DNA of 64,000 nt from Mitsuaria chitosanitabida ATCC BAA-476 = NBRC 102408. Lineage in GTDB: Bacteria; Pseudomonadota; Gammaproteobacteria; Burkholderiales; Burkholderiaceae_C. The stretch's first letter is position 1; every line of letters begins with the position of its first letter. The DNA lies in assembly GCF_001598255.1 (NCBI RefSeq), contig NZ_BCYP01000033.1, positions 186,001-250,000 on the forward strand. Direction: 5' to 3'. The notes under the pieces are model-generated. The model saw only the letters and a list, made by a program, of their open reading frames with translations. It was not told where the DNA came from and ran no database searches. Of this stretch, positions 17,966 to 28,448 are shown piece by piece. The position numbers and the translations under genes are program-made.

Positions 17966-19450
17966 TCACATCAGCACGATGTCGTAGTGCTCGGTCTGGT
18001 TCGTCGGCTCGGCGGTCAGCGAGATCGGCTTGCCGATGAAGTCCGAGAGTCCGGCCAGATGCTGGCTCTCCTCGTCGAGCAGCATCTCCACGACGTTGGC
18101 CGCTGCCACGACGCGGAATTCCTTGGGATTGAACTGCCGCGACTCGCGCAGGATCTCCCGCATGATCTCGTAGCAGATGGTCCGCGCCGTCTTGACCTGC
18201 CCGCGGGCGTCGCAGGTCGGGCACGGCTCGCAGAGCATGCGGGACAGCGACTCGCGCGTGCGCTTGCGGGTCAGCTCGACCAGCCCCAGCTGCGTGAAGC
18301 CGCCCACCGTGACCTTGGTGCGGTCGCGGTTGAGCTGCTTGCGGAACTCCTGCAGCACGGCGGTCTTGTGCTCCTCGCGGGTCATGTCGATGAAGTCGAC
18401 GATGATGATCCCGCCCAGGTTGCGCAGCCGCAGCTGGCGCGCGATCGAGCCCGCCGCCTCGAGGTTGGTCTTGAAGATGGTGTCGTCGAAGTTGCGCGCG
18501 CCGACGAAGCCGCCGGTGTTCACGTCGATCGTGGTCATCGCCTCGGTCTGGTCGACGATCAGGTAGCCGCCGGACTTCAGGTCCACGCGCCGCGCCATCG
18601 CCCGGACGATCTCCGCGTCGATGTTGTTGAGGTCGAAGATGGGCCGTTCGCCGCGGTACAGGTCCAGCTTCGCGGTCGCCGCCGGCATGTAGGTCTCGCC
18701 GAAGGCGCGCACCACCTCGTACTGCAACTTGGAGTCGATGCGGATCGAGTTGGTCCGCTCGCTGGCCAGGTCGCGCAGCACGCGCTCGACCAGGCTCAGG
18801 TCCTGGTAGAGCAGGCTGCCGGGGGGCAGCGTCAGCGACTTGTCGCGGATCGAGTTCCAGGTCTTGCGCAGGTAGGCGATGTCGGCGCCCAGCTCGGCGT
18901 CGTCGGCCTCCTCGGCATTGGTCCGCAGGATGAAGCCTCCGGTGTTGCCGTCGTTCACGCCGGCCGAGACCAGCGTCATCATGCGCGCCCGCAGCGCGTC
19001 TCGCGTCTCGGGCGAACCGATCTTCTGAGAGATGCCGATGTGGTTGTCCTGCGGCAGATGCACCAGCAGCCGGCCGGCGATGGAGATCTGCGTGGACAGC
19101 CGCGCGCCCTTGGTGCCGATCGGGTCCTTGATGACCTGCACGGTCAAGGCCTGACCCTCGTAGACCTGGCGCTCGATGGGGATGGCCTGGCCGTTCTCCC
19201 CGTGATGGCCGCGCGGATGCACGCCGTTGAGGTGCAGGTCGGCCACGTGCAGGAAGGCCGCGCGCTCCAGGCCGATGTCGATGAAGGCGGACTGCATGCC
19301 GGGCAGCACCCGCGCCACCTTGCCCAGATAGACGTTGCCGACGAGGCCCCGCTCCAGGGTCCGCTCGACGTGCAGTTCCTGCACGGCGCCGTTCTCGACG
19401 ATGGCCACCCGCGTCTCCTGCGGGGTCCAGTTGATCAGGATGTCTTCCAT
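17966..19450 (-). CDS. rng: Ribonuclease G
   Basis: Endoribonuclease that matures the 16S rRNA 5' end and decays some mRNAs; 494 aa (E. coli 489). Seen: N-terminal S1 domain (GNVYLGKVARVLPGMQSAFIDIGLERAAFLHV), metal-binding IDVNTGGFVG and IIIVDFIDM, and the Zn-link region CEPCPTCDARG. There is no long RNase E-like C-terminal scaffold. I chose ATG 19450 (MEDILINW), which matches the family start; an in-frame TTG five codons upstream is less likely. Confidence 0.95.
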   Translation of the reverse strand: MEDILINWTPQETRVAIVENGAVQELHVERTLERGLVGNVYLGKVARVLPGMQSAFIDIGLERAAFLHVADLHLNGVHPRGHHGENGQAIPIERQVYEGQALTVQVIKDPIGTKGARLSTQISIAGRLLVHLPQDNHIGISQKIGSPETRDALRARMMTLVSAGVNDGNTGGFILRTNAEEADDAELGADIAYLRKTWNSIRDKSLTLPPGSLLYQDLSLVERVLRDLASERTNSIRIDSKLQYEVVRAFGETYMPAATAKLDLYRGERPIFDLNNIDAEIVRAMARRVDLKSGGYLIVDQTEAMTTIDVNTGGFVGARNFDDTIFKTNLEAAGSIARQLRLRNLGGIIIVDFIDMTREEHKTAVLQEFRKQLNRDRTKVTVGGFTQLGLVELTRKRTRESLSRMLCEPCPTCDARGQVKTARTICYEIMREILRESRQFNPKEFRVVAAANVVEMLLDEESQHLAGLSDFIGKPISLTAEPTNQTEHYDIVLM

Positions 19451-19580
19451 GTTCTTGTGCTCCAAGCGCTCTCGTCAGTCTCGTCGGACCTGCGGGCCTC
19501 GTGGCGCTCGAGGTCCACGAGACTGACGGGAACGCTCGGCGGGCCCGCGGCCCGCCTCCCTGTGCCCTGGCGCCCTCGCC

Positions 19581-20255
19581 TCAGACCTCGAAGCCGGCCT
19601 GACGCAGCAGCTCGGCGGTCTCGAACAAGGGCAGGCCCATGATGCCCGAATAACTGCCCTCGATCCGCTCGATCCAGGCGGCGGCCTGGCTTTGTATCGC
19701 ATAGGCCCCCGCCTTGCCCATCGGCTCGCCCGAGTCGACATAGGCCTGGAGCCGCGCCGCGCCGATCTCGGCGAAGCGCACGTGGGACACGTTGACCGCG
19801 GCCAGCACCCGTCCGCCGGGCAGGCCCAGCGCGACCGCCGTCAGCACGCGGTGATCCTGACCGGAGAGGTCGGCCAGCATGGCCGCCGCATGGGCCGCGT
19901 CCTCGGGCTTGCCCAGGATGCGGCCGCCCAGCGCCACCGTCGTGTCGGAGCACAGCACCGGCGCCGGCGGCAGGCCGCGGCGCTCGCGACGCGCCAGCGC
20001 GGCGACGAGCTTGGCCTCGGTGACGCGGCGCACGTAGTCGTCGGGCGACTCGCCGGCGCGCTCCGCCTCCAGCGCCTCCGCGTCCTCGTCGGCGCCGGGC
20101 AGCAGCAGTTCGTGGCGGATGCCGATCTGCGTCAGCAGTTGGCGCCGGCGCGGGCTCTGCGAGGCGAGATAGACGAAGTCGGCGCCCGCCGGCGCATCGG
20201 CGCCGGTGGAGGTGACGGAAGTCGAGGTCGAATCGGAGGGGGCTGCGGCGCTCAT
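19581..20255 (-). CDS. maf: Maf/YhdE-family nucleoside triphosphate pyrophosphatase
   Basis: House-cleaning pyrophosphatase that hydrolyses dTTP/UTP or modified nucleotides. Seen: [10 protein letters not shown] near the N-terminus, [19 protein letters not shown], and [18 protein letters not shown]. With the ATG at 20255 it is 224 aa. An in-frame GTG at 20309 would add 18 residues and overlap the rlmH stop, so the start is uncertain. It sits between rlmH and rng, the gene order seen in many proteobacteria. Confidence 0.92.
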   Translation of the reverse strand: MSAAAPSDSTSTSVTSTGADAPAGADFVYLASQSPRRRQLLTQIGIRHELLLPGADEDAEALEAERAGESPDDYVRRVTEAKLVAALARRERRGLPPAPVLCSDTTVALGGRILGKPEDAAHAAAMLADLSGQDHRVLTAVALGLPGGRVLAAVNVSHVRFAEIGAARLQAYVDSGEPMGKAGAYAIQSQAAAWIERIEGSYSGIMGLPLFETAELLRQAGFEV

Positions 20256-20301
20256 GAGGACGGGGACTGGCTGGGGGAAGACGTCGTCCGGAGGCCGGCG
20301 C

Positions 20302-20772
20302 TCATTCACGGTGATAAGGATGGCCTTCCATCACCGACCACGCGCGGTACAGCCCTTCGGCGAGCAGCACCCGCACGAAGGCGTGCGGCAGGGTCAGGTC
20401 GGAGAGCCGCAGCTTCTCGTCGGCGCGCGACTTGATGCTGTCGTCCAGCCCATCGGGCCCGCCGATGAAGATCGCGACATCGCGACCATCGCCGCGCCAG
20501 GCCTCGATGCGCTGCGCGAGCTGCTTGGAGGTGACGCGATCGCCGCGCTCGTCCAGCACCACGCGCCGCGCGCCCTTGGGGCAGGCGGCGTCCAGGCGCT
20601 GGGCCTCGGCGGCCATCAGCTGCTCGGTGGACTTGCCGGTGGTGCGCGGCTCGGCCTTCACCGCCTTGAGCTCCAGCCGCATCTCGGGCGGGAAGCGCTT
20701 GGCGAAATCCTCGTAGGCCTCATCGGCCCAGGCCGGCATCTTCTGGCCGACCGCGCACAACACCAGCCGCAC
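20302..20772 (-). CDS. rlmH: 23S rRNA pseudouridine1915 N3-methyltransferase RlmH
   Basis: SPOUT methyltransferase (156 aa, E. coli 155) acting on the 70S ribosome. Seen: the start [15 protein letters not shown], the SAM-knot motif FIGGPDGL, and the C-terminal [33 protein letters not shown] pattern including the terminal YH region. It follows rsfS by 4 bp, keeping the usual rsfS-rlmH ribosome-linked pair. Confidence 0.97.
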   Translation of the reverse strand: MRLVLCAVGQKMPAWADEAYEDFAKRFPPEMRLELKAVKAEPRTTGKSTEQLMAAEAQRLDAACPKGARRVVLDERGDRVTSKQLAQRIEAWRGDGRDVAIFIGGPDGLDDSIKSRADEKLRLSDLTLPHAFVRVLLAEGLYRAWSVMEGHPYHRE

Positions 20773-20776
20773 GGGA

Positions 20777-21589
20777 TCAGGCCTTGGCCTTGGACTTCGT
20801 GCCGGTCTTGACCGTCGTCTTCTTGGCCGCGGGCTTGGCGACCTTGGCCGCCGGCTTCTTCACCGCGGGCTTGGCCGCGGCGACCTTCGGCGAGACCTTC
20901 TTGGTCGCCGGCTTCTTGCTGCCGACCTTGACGGTCTCCACCGGCGCGGCCTTCACCGCCGGCTTGCGGGCCGACTTGGTGGCGGGCTTGGCGGCCGCGG
21001 ACTTGGTGCCGGTGGCCTTGGTCGCGGGCTTCCTGGCGGCGGGCTTGGCGGCGGCGGCCTTGGCCGGCTTCGCCGCGGCGGACTTGGTGCCCGTCGCGCG
21101 CGTGGGGGCCTTCTTCGAGGCGGAGGCCACGGCCTCGCCGTCGACCGACTTGGCCTTGGCCGGCTTCTTCGCCGCCTTCTTGGCCTTGGGCGCGTCGTCC
21201 TCGTCGTCCATCGGCTCGGAGGCCTTCACCAGGCGGGTCTCGCCGCTGGCGACCTTCATCTTGACCGGCTTGCCGCCCCAGATCTCTTCCAGGTGGTAGT
21301 ACTGGCGGATCGCCGGCTGCATCAGGTGCACCACGGCCGCGCCGCAGTCCACGATGATCCATTCGCCGTTGTCCTCGCCCTCGGTGCGCATCACCTGCAT
21401 GCCGCGCGACTTGACCGTCTCACGGACGCTGGAGGCCAGCGCCTTGGTCTGCCGGTTGCTCGTGCCCGAGGCGATGATCACCCGCTCGAACAATGGGGAC
21501 AGACGCTCGGTGTCGAAGACCACGATGTCCTGGCCCTTCACGTCTTCCAGACCATCGACGATGGCACGTTGCAGTTTCTTGATGTCCAT
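20777..21589 (-). CDS. rsfS: Ribosomal silencing factor RsfS with a long histone-like tail
   Basis: Binds L14 (uL14) and blocks subunit joining during starvation. Seen: a normal RsfS core in residues 1-125 ([57 protein letters not shown]). This is followed by about 145 residues of Ala/Lys/Pro repeats ([21 protein letters not shown]), so the protein is 270 aa against about 105-130 for the family. The tail resembles the C-termini of H1-like bacterial proteins such as AlgP. Its ATG directly abuts the nadD stop. Confidence 0.93.
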   Translation of the reverse strand: MDIKKLQRAIVDGLEDVKGQDIVVFDTERLSPLFERVIIASGTSNRQTKALASSVRETVKSRGMQVMRTEGEDNGEWIIVDCGAAVVHLMQPAIRQYYHLEEIWGGKPVKMKVASGETRLVKASEPMDDEDDAPKAKKAAKKPAKAKSVDGEAVASASKKAPTRATGTKSAAAKPAKAAAAKPAARKPATKATGTKSAAAKPATKSARKPAVKAAPVETVKVGSKKPATKKVSPKVAAAKPAVKKPAAKVAKPAAKKTTVKTGTKSKAKA

Positions 21590-22219
21590 TCAGCTCTCAC
21601 TGTAGAGACGGTGGCGGGCAATATAACCCGCGACCGCTTCGCCCACCACGGGCCTCGCGTCAGCACCCTCGGCCGCCAGACGGCGGGCCTCGGTGGATGA
21701 CCATTGCAGCACCGGCATGTCCAGCCGGACCAGCCGATGCGGCCGTTCCAGCAGCGCCGCCGGCGCCCTCACCTCGTCCTGCGCGCGGGCCGCGACTGCC
21801 AGCCCCATGCGCTCGACCAGTTCCTCCCAGCCGTGCCAGCTCGTCAAGCCGGCCAACTGGTCCTGTCCCAGCACCAGCCACAGCCTGTCGTCGGGACGCG
21901 CCTGCTGGTACTCGCGCACCGACTCGAGCGTGTAGCTCGGCCCGGCGCGCCTCAATTCGCGATCGTCGAGGACGAAGCGCGCATCGCCGCCCGGCCCCTC
22001 GATCATGAGCCGCACCATCGCGGCCCGATCCTCGCCCGACGCCATGCGGCGTCCGGCCTTCTGCCACGGCTGGCCCGCCACGACCCAGCGCACCTCGTCC
22101 AGCGCCAGCCCCGTCAGCGCCGCATGGGCCAGCGCCAGATGCGCCCGGTGCACGGGATCGAAGGACCCGCCGAACCAGCCGACCTGCCGCGCGGCGGCCT
22201 TGTTGTCGCTCACGCCCAC
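21590..22219 (-). CDS. nadD: Nicotinate-nucleotide adenylyltransferase NadD
   Basis: Makes deamido-NAD from NaMN and ATP in NAD biosynthesis; 209 aa. Seen: GWFGGSFDPVHRAHLALA (the GGxFDPxHxxH nucleotidyltransferase motif), GQPWQKAG, and the C-terminal SSTEARRLAAEG, which corresponds to the ISSTxIR motif. GTG starts at 22219 and 22213 are both possible; no in-frame ATG precedes the motif. Immediately upstream of rsfS. Confidence 0.95.
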   Translation of the reverse strand: MGVSDNKAAARQVGWFGGSFDPVHRAHLALAHAALTGLALDEVRWVVAGQPWQKAGRRMASGEDRAAMVRLMIEGPGGDARFVLDDRELRRAGPSYTLESVREYQQARPDDRLWLVLGQDQLAGLTSWHGWEELVERMGLAVAARAQDEVRAPAALLERPHRLVRLDMPVLQWSSTEARRLAAEGADARPVVGEAVAGYIARHRLYSES

Positions 22220-22226
22220 CCGCGCC

Positions 22227-23162
22227 TCAGAACCAGAGATGGGTGGGCGCCTCGTCCGCCCAGTCCCGCGGGCGGAGGAAGTCGCTGTACAGCTTCGCCT
22301 CGGGCGAGCCCTCCTCCGGATGCCAGTCGTAGCGCCAGTGCGCGACGGGAGGCATCGACATCAGGATCGATTCCGTGCGCCCGCCCGACTGCAGTCCGAA
22401 GAGCGTGCCCCGATCGAAGACCAGGTTGAACTCGACATAGCGTCCGCGCCGGTAGGCCTGGAACTCCCGCTCGCGCTCGCCGTAGGCCAGGCCATGGCGG
22501 CGCTCGACGATGGGCTCGTAGGCCGGCAGGAAGGCGTCGCCCACCGACTGCATCATGCCGAAGGCCGCGTCGAAGCCGCCGTCCGCGTGATCGTCGAAGA
22601 AGATGCCGCCCACGCCGCGCGGCTCGTTGCGGTGCTTCAGGAAGAAGTAGTCGTCGCACCACTGCTTGAAGCGCGGATACAGGTCCGCGCCATGCGGCTC
22701 CAGCGCCGCGCGGCAGGTGCGGTGGAAATGCTGGGCGTCGCGCTCGAAGCCGTAGTACGGGGTCAGGTCCATGCCACCGCCGAACCACACCACCGGCGCC
22801 GCGTCCACCGGGAGCGCCGCGAACATGCGCACGTTCATGTGGACCGTCGGGACGAAGGGGTTGTGCGGGTGCAGGACCAGCGACACGCCCATCGCCTCGA
22901 AGGGGGCGCCCGCGAGCTCGGGCCGGTGGGCCGTCGCCGAGGGCGGCAGCACGCGGCCGCGCACATGCGAGAAATTGACCCCACCGCGCTCGAACAGGCC
23001 GCCGTTCTCGATCAGGCGGACCACGCCGTCGCCCTCGAGGCGGCCACCGGGCTCGCGCTGCCAGGCGTCCATGAGGAAGGGCTGGCCATCCAGCCGTTCC
23101 AGCGTCGTGACGATGCGCTGCTGCAGTCCGAGCAGGTAGTCGCGCACCACTTCCGTATTCAT
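22227..23162 (-). CDS. hemF: Oxygen-dependent coproporphyrinogen III oxidase HemF
   Basis: Haem-pathway enzyme that converts coproporphyrinogen III to protoporphyrinogen IX with O2; 311 aa (E. coli 299). Seen: HMNVR-type segment (TVHMNVRMF), [32 protein letters not shown], and [31 protein letters not shown], all highly conserved in HemF. Start ATG 23162 overlaps the stop of the upstream acyltransferase gene (ATGA). 7 bp separate its stop from nadD. Confidence 0.97.
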   Translation of the reverse strand: MNTEVVRDYLLGLQQRIVTTLERLDGQPFLMDAWQREPGGRLEGDGVVRLIENGGLFERGGVNFSHVRGRVLPPSATAHRPELAGAPFEAMGVSLVLHPHNPFVPTVHMNVRMFAALPVDAAPVVWFGGGMDLTPYYGFERDAQHFHRTCRAALEPHGADLYPRFKQWCDDYFFLKHRNEPRGVGGIFFDDHADGGFDAAFGMMQSVGDAFLPAYEPIVERRHGLAYGEREREFQAYRRGRYVEFNLVFDRGTLFGLQSGGRTESILMSMPPVAHWRYDWHPEEGSPEAKLYSDFLRPRDWADEAPTHLWF

Positions 23163-23932
23163 CTCTGGTCTCCCTCGTCGCGCGCGGATGGTGTCGGGGC
23201 CGGCGCCTGGGCGTCCGGCTTCAACCGGATCAGTCCGGCGTTCTCGGGCCGCTTGCCGCGGCGGCCCTTCAGGATCTCGGCGAAGAGCGCGAAGTCCCGC
23301 TCGGGATCGCCGCTGATCTCGACGAAATCGGTGAACACCACGCGCTTCGTCGCGAAGTCGAACGAGGCCAGGCCCACGGGCACGCCCGCCTGCACGGCCA
23401 CGTGGTACGCGCCGGACTTCCAGTGATCGACATAGCCCCGCGTCCCTTCGGGCGCGACGATCAGCCAGAAGTGCTGGTCGCGCGCCTTGGCCTCGCGCAT
23501 CTGGGCCGCGGTGTCGCCGACCATGCCGTTGGCCGCGCGCCGGTTGATCGCCACGCCGCCGATGGCACGCATCCAGTGGCCGAAGACCGGCAGCCGGAAC
23601 AGGCTGTCCTTGGCCCAGAACTTGAGCTGGAAGCCCAGGCTCCATTTGGCCAGAACGCCGATCGGGAAGTCCCAGTTCGAGGTGTGCGGATAGACCAGCA
23701 CCACCCCCTGCCGCGCGGGCAAGCCCTGGCACACGACGCGCCACCCGAACAGGCGCAGCACCGCCGTGGCGAGCGCGCTGCCGTTCAGGAAGGGCGTCAG
23801 CGGGCCGGTCCAGCGGCGCGGGCCGCGGGCGCTCGCCAGCGCGCCAGCACCGGCGTCCGGCACCGCGCCGGGCGCGGCCGAAGCCGGGCTCGTCGCGGAG
23901 GCCGGAGAAAGGGGCGGTGGGTCGAAGCTCAA
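23159..23932 (-). CDS. PlsC-like lysophospholipid acyltransferase family protein
   Basis: Probable inner-membrane-associated acyltransferase transferring an acyl chain to a lysophospholipid-type acceptor. Seen: H(X4)D as HTSNWD, PEGTRG, an arginine-rich [12 protein letters not shown], and [10 protein letters not shown]. There is no ATG ahead of the first conserved block. The frame opens after purD, and the start is probably TTG at 23932 ([10 protein letters not shown]; 257 aa) or GTG at 23863. The N-terminal 40 residues are low-complexity Pro/Ala. Overlaps hemF by 4 bp. Close in type to cytoplasmic-facing acyltransferases annotated near hemF in related bacteria. Confidence 0.85.
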   Translation of the reverse strand: MSFDPPPLSPASATSPASAAPGAVPDAGAGALASARGPRRWTGPLTPFLNGSALATAVLRLFGWRVVCQGLPARQGVVLVYPHTSNWDFPIGVLAKWSLGFQLKFWAKDSLFRLPVFGHWMRAIGGVAINRRAANGMVGDTAAQMREAKARDQHFWLIVAPEGTRGYVDHWKSGAYHVAVQAGVPVGLASFDFATKRVVFTDFVEISGDPERDFALFAEILKGRRGKRPENAGLIRLKPDAQAPAPTPSARDEGDQR

Positions 23933-24003
23933 GATCGGGGTGGGGCGTTCTCGTTCGGAGCGAGGCTGGGGTCGGGTCCTGTCGCGCGGGTCCGGTCGTC
24001 GGC

Positions 24004-25284
24004 TCAGCGCTTGATGGCGCGGTAGCCGATGTCGTGGCGGAACTGCTTGCCGTCGAACTGGATGGAGGTCAGCGCCTGGTAGGCGTGCTGCTGGGCATGG
24101 CGCACGGCCTCGCCCAGCGCGGTCACGCACAGCACGCGACCGCCGCTGGTGACCAGCTGGTCGTCCTGCAGCGTGGTGCCGGCGTGGAAGACCATCGCCT
24201 CTTCCGAGTCCTCGGGCAGTCCGGTGATGACGTCGCCCTTGCGCGGCGACAGCGGATAGCCGCTGGCGGCCATCACCACGCCCAAGGCGGCGCGACGATC
24301 CCATTGCAGCTCGGCCTGGTCCAGCGTCCCGTCGGTCGCGTGCATCAGCACCTCGAACAGGTCGCTCTTCAGGCGCATCATGATCGGCTGCGTCTCGGGA
24401 TCGCCCATGCGGGTGTTGAACTCGATCGTGCGGGGCTGGCCCTGCGCGTCGATCATCAGGCCGGCGTACAGGAAGCCGGTGAAGGGGACGCCATCGCGGG
24501 CCATGCCCTGGATGGTCGGCATGATGATCTCGTGCATCACCTTGGCATGCACGTTGGGCGTCACCACCGGCGCGGGGGAGTAGGCGCCCATGCCGCCCGT
24601 GTTGGGGCCCTGGTCGCCATCCTGCAGACGCTTGTGGTCCTGGCTGGTCGCCAGCGGCAGCACGTTGCGGCCGTCGCACAGCACGATGAAGCTGGCTTCC
24701 TCGCCCTCGAGGAACTGCTCGATGACGACGCGCGCGCCGCCTTCGTTGTGGACCACGCCCAGCTTGTTGTCGGCCAGGATCCAGTCGATGGCCTCGTGCG
24801 CCTCGGCCAGCGTCATCGCGACGACGACGCCCTTGCCCGCCGCCAGGCCGTCGGCCTTGATGACGATGGGCGCGCCCTGCGCGTCGACATACGCGTGCGC
24901 CTGCGCCGCGTCGGCGAAGGTCTCGTAGGCCGCCGTCGGGATGTTGTGGCGCTTCATGAACTCCTTGGCGAAGGCCTTGGAGCTCTCCAGCTGCGCGGCC
25001 GCCTTGGTGGGGCCGAAGATGCGCAGGCCGCGGGCGCGGAACTCGTCGACCACGCCGGCGGCGAGAAACGCCTCGGGGCCGACCACCGTCAGCGCGATCT
25101 TCTGTTCCTGCGCGAAGTCGGCCAGCGCCTTCACGTCGGTGATGGGGACGTTCTTGAGCTTGCTGTCGCGCGCGGTGCCGCCGTTGCCGGGGGCCACGAA
25201 GACCTGACTGACGCGCTCGCCCTGCGCCAGCCGCCAGGCCAGCGCGTGCTCACGGCCGCCGTTGCCGAGGACCAGGACCTTCAT
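24004..25284 (-). CDS. purD: Phosphoribosylamine-glycine ligase PurD
   Basis: GAR synthetase, second step of purine synthesis; 426 aa. Seen: start [22 protein letters not shown]-grasp elements ([42 protein letters not shown]), and [16 protein letters not shown] with metal-binding residues. Its ATG overlaps the YebC-family stop (ATGA). Confidence 0.97.
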   Translation of the reverse strand: MKVLVLGNGGREHALAWRLAQGERVSQVFVAPGNGGTARDSKLKNVPITDVKALADFAQEQKIALTVVGPEAFLAAGVVDEFRARGLRIFGPTKAAAQLESSKAFAKEFMKRHNIPTAAYETFADAAQAHAYVDAQGAPIVIKADGLAAGKGVVVAMTLAEAHEAIDWILADNKLGVVHNEGGARVVIEQFLEGEEASFIVLCDGRNVLPLATSQDHKRLQDGDQGPNTGGMGAYSPAPVVTPNVHAKVMHEIIMPTIQGMARDGVPFTGFLYAGLMIDAQGQPRTIEFNTRMGDPETQPIMMRLKSDLFEVLMHATDGTLDQAELQWDRRAALGVVMAASGYPLSPRKGDVITGLPEDSEEAMVFHAGTTLQDDQLVTSGGRVLCVTALGEAVRHAQQHAYQALTSIQFDGKQFRHDIGYRAIKR

Positions 25285-26006
25285 TCGGAAATGCTCGCGT
25301 TGTGATAGACCTCCTGGACGTCGTCCAGGTCCTCGATGATGTCCAGCAGCTTCTGCATGCGGGCGGCGTCGTCGCCGGTCAGGTCGATGGTGTTCTCGGC
25401 CCGCATCGTGACCTCGGCGATCTCGGCCTTCAGGCCGGCCGCTTCCAGCGCGTTCTTGACGGCTTCGAAATCACCCGGGGCGGTCAGCACCTCGATCGCG
25501 CCGTCGTCGTCCGTGACCACGTCCTCGGCGCCGGCTTCCAGCGCCACTTCCATGACCTTGTCCTCGGACGTGCCGGGAGCGAAGACCAGTTGGCCGCAGT
25601 GCTTGAACTGGAACGCCACCGATCCTTCCGTGCCCAGGTTGCCGCCGTACTTGCTGAAGGCGTGACGCACTTCGGCCACGGTGCGGACCCGGTTGTCGGT
25701 CATGCAGTCCACGATGACGGCCGCGCCGCCGATGCCGTAGCCCTCGTAGCGGATTTCCTCGTACGTGACGCCGTCCAGGTTGCCGGTGGCCTTGTCGACG
25801 TTGCGCTTGATGTTGTCGGCCGGCATGTTGGCCGCCTTGGCCTTCTCGATCGCCAGACGCAGGCGGGGGTTCATCGCGATGTCGGCGCCGCCGGCGCGGG
25901 CGGACACGATGATTTCACGCGTCAGACGGGTCCAGACCTTGCCACGCTTCTCGTCCTGACGGCCCTTGCGGTGCTGGATGTTGGCCCATTTGGAATGCCC
26001 TGCCAT
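25281..26006 (-). CDS. yebC: YebC/PmpR-family DNA-binding regulatory protein
   Basis: TACO1/YebC-family protein (241 aa); family members act as transcription regulators or assist ribosomes at proline stretches. Seen: [23 protein letters not shown] start, [53 protein letters not shown], and [15 protein letters not shown] 26006 is preceded by AGGAG. A 10-bp GC hairpin lies in its leader, just upstream of the ribosome-binding site. Divergent from the HerA-like gene at 26110. Confidence 0.95.
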   Translation of the reverse strand: MAGHSKWANIQHRKGRQDEKRGKVWTRLTREIIVSARAGGADIAMNPRLRLAIEKAKAANMPADNIKRNVDKATGNLDGVTYEEIRYEGYGIGGAAVIVDCMTDNRVRTVAEVRHAFSKYGGNLGTEGSVAFQFKHCGQLVFAPGTSEDKVMEVALEAGAEDVVTDDDGAIEVLTAPGDFEAVKNALEAAGLKAEIAEVTMRAENTIDLTGDDAARMQKLLDIIEDLDDVQEVYHNASISE

Positions 26007-26027
26007 GTCCTGGTTCTCCTGTGACAA

Positions 26028-26051
26028 CGGCCCGGAGAAAACTCCGGGCCG
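26028..26051 (-). promoter_or_regulatory. Perfect hairpin in the yebC leader
   Basis: 10-bp stem CGGCCCGGAG / CTCCGGGCCG with a 4-nt loop (TTTT on the minus strand), ending 22 nt upstream of the yebC ATG and about 7 nt from AGGAG. No T-tract follows on either strand, so a terminator is unlikely; an mRNA leader structure or operator is possible. Confidence 0.6.
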
Positions 26052-26109
26052 GTGCTGTGGTTGCTTCGTTAGACTGCGATTTTAGCTTTTTGCCTCTGGA
26101 GAATTCCGC

Positions 26110-27729
26110 ATGGCCGACCCGATCCTGCTGGCCCGCCACGGCGACATCGAATGCGCGCTGCTCCCCGCGTTGGCGAACCGCCACGGTCTGATCACCGGCG
26201 CGACCGGCACGGGCAAGACGATCAGCCTGCAGAAACTGGCCGAATCCTTCAGCCAGATGGGCGTTCCGGTCTTCATGGCGGACGTCAAGGGCGACCTGAC
26301 CGGCATCTCCCAGGCGGGCCATCCGTCGACCAAGCTGCTGGCCGTGCTGCAGGAGCGCGGCATCGAGCCCCCGCTGTCCCAGGCCTGCCCCACCACGCTG
26401 TGGGACGTCTTCGGCGAGCAGGGCCACCCCGTACGCGCCACGGTGTCCGACATGGGCCCGCTGCTGCTGACGCGGATGTTGGCGCTGAACGAGACCCAGG
26501 CCGGCGTGCTTCAGATGGTCTTCAAGATCGCCGATGACCAGGGCCTGGCCTTGCTGGACCTGAAGGATCTGCGGGCGATGCTCGCCCACGTCGGCGAGAA
26601 CGCCAGCCAGTACACGACGCAGTACGGCAACGTCTCGGCGGCCAGCGTGGGCGCGATCCAGCGCGGCCTGCTCCAGATCGAGGCGCAAGGCGGGGACAAG
26701 TTCTTCGGCGAGCCGATGCTGGACATCCACGATTTCATGCAGACGGCCGACGGCCTGGGCGTGATCAACATCCTGGCGGCCGACAAGCTGATGGCGGCCC
26801 CGCGGCTGTACGCGACCTTCCTTCTGTGGATGCTGTCGGAGCTGTTCGAGACGCTCCCCGAGGTCGGCGACCTGGACAAGCCCAAGCTGGTGTTCTTCTT
26901 CGACGAGGCCCATCTGCTGTTCAAGGACGCCCCCGCCGCCCTGGTCGAGCGCATCGAACTGGTGGTGCGGCTGGTCCGGTCCAAGGGCGTGGGCGTGTAT
27001 TTCGTGACGCAGAACCCGCTGGACATCCCGGACACGGTGCTGGGCCAGCTCGGCAACCGGGTGCAGCACGCGCTGCGCGCCTTCACCCCTCGTGACCAGA
27101 AGGCGGTCAAGGCGGCGGCGGACACCATGCGGCCCAAGGCCGGGCTGGACATCGCGATGGCCATCACCGAGCTGGGCGTCGGCGAGGCGCTGGTCAGCCT
27201 GCTCGACGACAAGGGCCGGCCCTGCATCACCGAGCGCGTCTTCGTCCTGCCCCCGGGCAGCCAGATCGGCCCGATCACGCCGGAGCAGCGCCAGGCGCTG
27301 ATCCAGGGGTCGCTGGTGGCGGGCGTCTATGAGAAGCAGGTCGATCGCGAGTCGGCCTACGAGCGCCTCACCGGCCGCGCCGCGGCGACGCCGGCGGCGG
27401 CGGGTCGGGCGGACGGCGCGGCGCCGGCACCCCAGGGCGGGTCCGGCGGCTCGGGTGGTTCCATGGCCGACGAGGGCAACGCGGTCTTCCGCGGTCGCGC
27501 CGGCTCGACCCCGGCGGCGCCCGCGCCCCAGGCGCCGAGCGGCGGCGGGATGCTGGACGGTCTGAAGGATGTGCTCTTCGGTTCGACCGGCCCGCGCGGC
27601 GGCCGCCATGAAGGCCTGGCGGAGACGGCGGCCAAGTCGGCGCTGCGCTCGATCGGGTCCTCGGTCGGCCGCGAGATCGTCCGCGGCGTGCTTGGCGGCC
27701 TGCTGGGCGGAGGATCGAAGCGGCGCTGA
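26110..27729 (+). CDS. HerA-like ATPase, YjgR/DUF853 family
   Basis: Hexameric-helicase-type P-loop ATPase of unproven role; 539 aa. Seen: Walker A GATGTGKT (residues 33-40), [13 protein letters not shown], Walker [13 protein letters not shown], and an arginine-finger-like [26 protein letters not shown] low-complexity Ala/Pro/Gly linker (residues 425-480) and a glycine-rich C-terminus ([18 protein letters not shown]) follow. ATG 26110 is preceded by GGAGAAT. Not near a NurA nuclease gene, so the DNA-repair partner typical of archaeal HerA is missing. Confidence 0.9.
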   Translation: MADPILLARHGDIECALLPALANRHGLITGATGTGKTISLQKLAESFSQMGVPVFMADVKGDLTGISQAGHPSTKLLAVLQERGIEPPLSQACPTTLWDVFGEQGHPVRATVSDMGPLLLTRMLALNETQAGVLQMVFKIADDQGLALLDLKDLRAMLAHVGENASQYTTQYGNVSAASVGAIQRGLLQIEAQGGDKFFGEPMLDIHDFMQTADGLGVINILAADKLMAAPRLYATFLLWMLSELFETLPEVGDLDKPKLVFFFDEAHLLFKDAPAALVERIELVVRLVRSKGVGVYFVTQNPLDIPDTVLGQLGNRVQHALRAFTPRDQKAVKAAADTMRPKAGLDIAMAITELGVGEALVSLLDDKGRPCITERVFVLPPGSQIGPITPEQRQALIQGSLVAGVYEKQVDRESAYERLTGRAAATPAAAGRADGAAPAPQGGSGGSGGSMADEGNAVFRGRAGSTPAAPAPQAPSGGGMLDGLKDVLFGSTGPRGGRHEGLAETAAKSALRSIGSSVGREIVRGVLGGLLGGGSKRR

Positions 27730-27922
27730 AGCCGGGCGGGAGGTCTCCCGGGCACCGATCCGGCCGCGGACGGGCCCCGGCCCGCGCCAGCGGCGCCGCC
27801 GTTCGCGCCGGACGCCGACCGCTGGCGCCGCATCCCTGCGCTTCGTCGCAGGGCGATGGGCGGCCCGCCGCCGGTCCCCGACAGTCGCGCCATCCCCACC
27901 GCGACCTTCATCGGAGACCGCC

Positions 27923-28447
27923 ATGCAACACGCCCCCTCCCTCCTCGACATCCTGGCCCACATCCCCCTGTTCGTCTGGGGCATCCTGGCCGCCATCGTC
28001 GCCATGGGCGTCCGGATGTCGCGCCCGATGACGATGGCCCCCAAGCGGGTGGTGGTCGTGCCGCTGATCTGGCTGGCCTTCGGCATCTGGGGGGTGAACA
28101 GCACCTCGGGACTGTTCAGCGTCGCCGGACTGGCCTGGGCCGTCGGCATCGCCACCGGCATCACCGTGATCCGCGGCATCGGCTGGCCCGGCCAGGTGAG
28201 CTTCGACGCCGCCACCGACCGCTTCCACGTGGGCGGCAGCTGGTTCCCGCTGGTCGTGATGCTGAGCATCTTCGTGATGAAGGCCTATGTCGGCATCACC
28301 CTGGCCGTGCATCCGGACGTCGCGCATCAGATCGGCTTCATCGTCGTCACCAGCGCCGCCTTCGGCCTGCTCAGCGGCTGCTTCCTCGGTCGCTCGATCA
28401 ACATCCTGAGCGCGCGTCCGCGTGGCGTGGCGGCGGTGGCGGTCTGA
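27923..28447 (+). CDS. Small multi-pass membrane protein (DUF6622-like)
   Basis: 174 aa, predicted integral membrane protein with about five hydrophobic segments (IPLFVWGILAAIVAMGV, VVVVPLIWLAFGIWGV, LFSVAGLAWAVGIATGITV, WFPLVVMLSIFVMKAYVGI, GFIVVTSAAFGLLSGCFLG). Its layout resembles DUF6622 proteins of Burkholderiales; no function is known to me. ATG 27923 follows GGAGACCGCC. Its stop is directly followed by a palindromic repeat patch. Confidence 0.75.
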   Translation: MQHAPSLLDILAHIPLFVWGILAAIVAMGVRMSRPMTMAPKRVVVVPLIWLAFGIWGVNSTSGLFSVAGLAWAVGIATGITVIRGIGWPGQVSFDAATDRFHVGGSWFPLVVMLSIFVMKAYVGITLAVHPDVAHQIGFIVVTSAAFGLLSGCFLGRSINILSARPRGVAAVAV

Positions 28448-28448
28448 A

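Noticed and set aside
27356-27565. Extra small ORFs in the C-terminal linker of the HerA-like gene
   Set aside because: They are other-frame readings of the low-complexity Ala/Pro/Gly linker and carry no features of their own.
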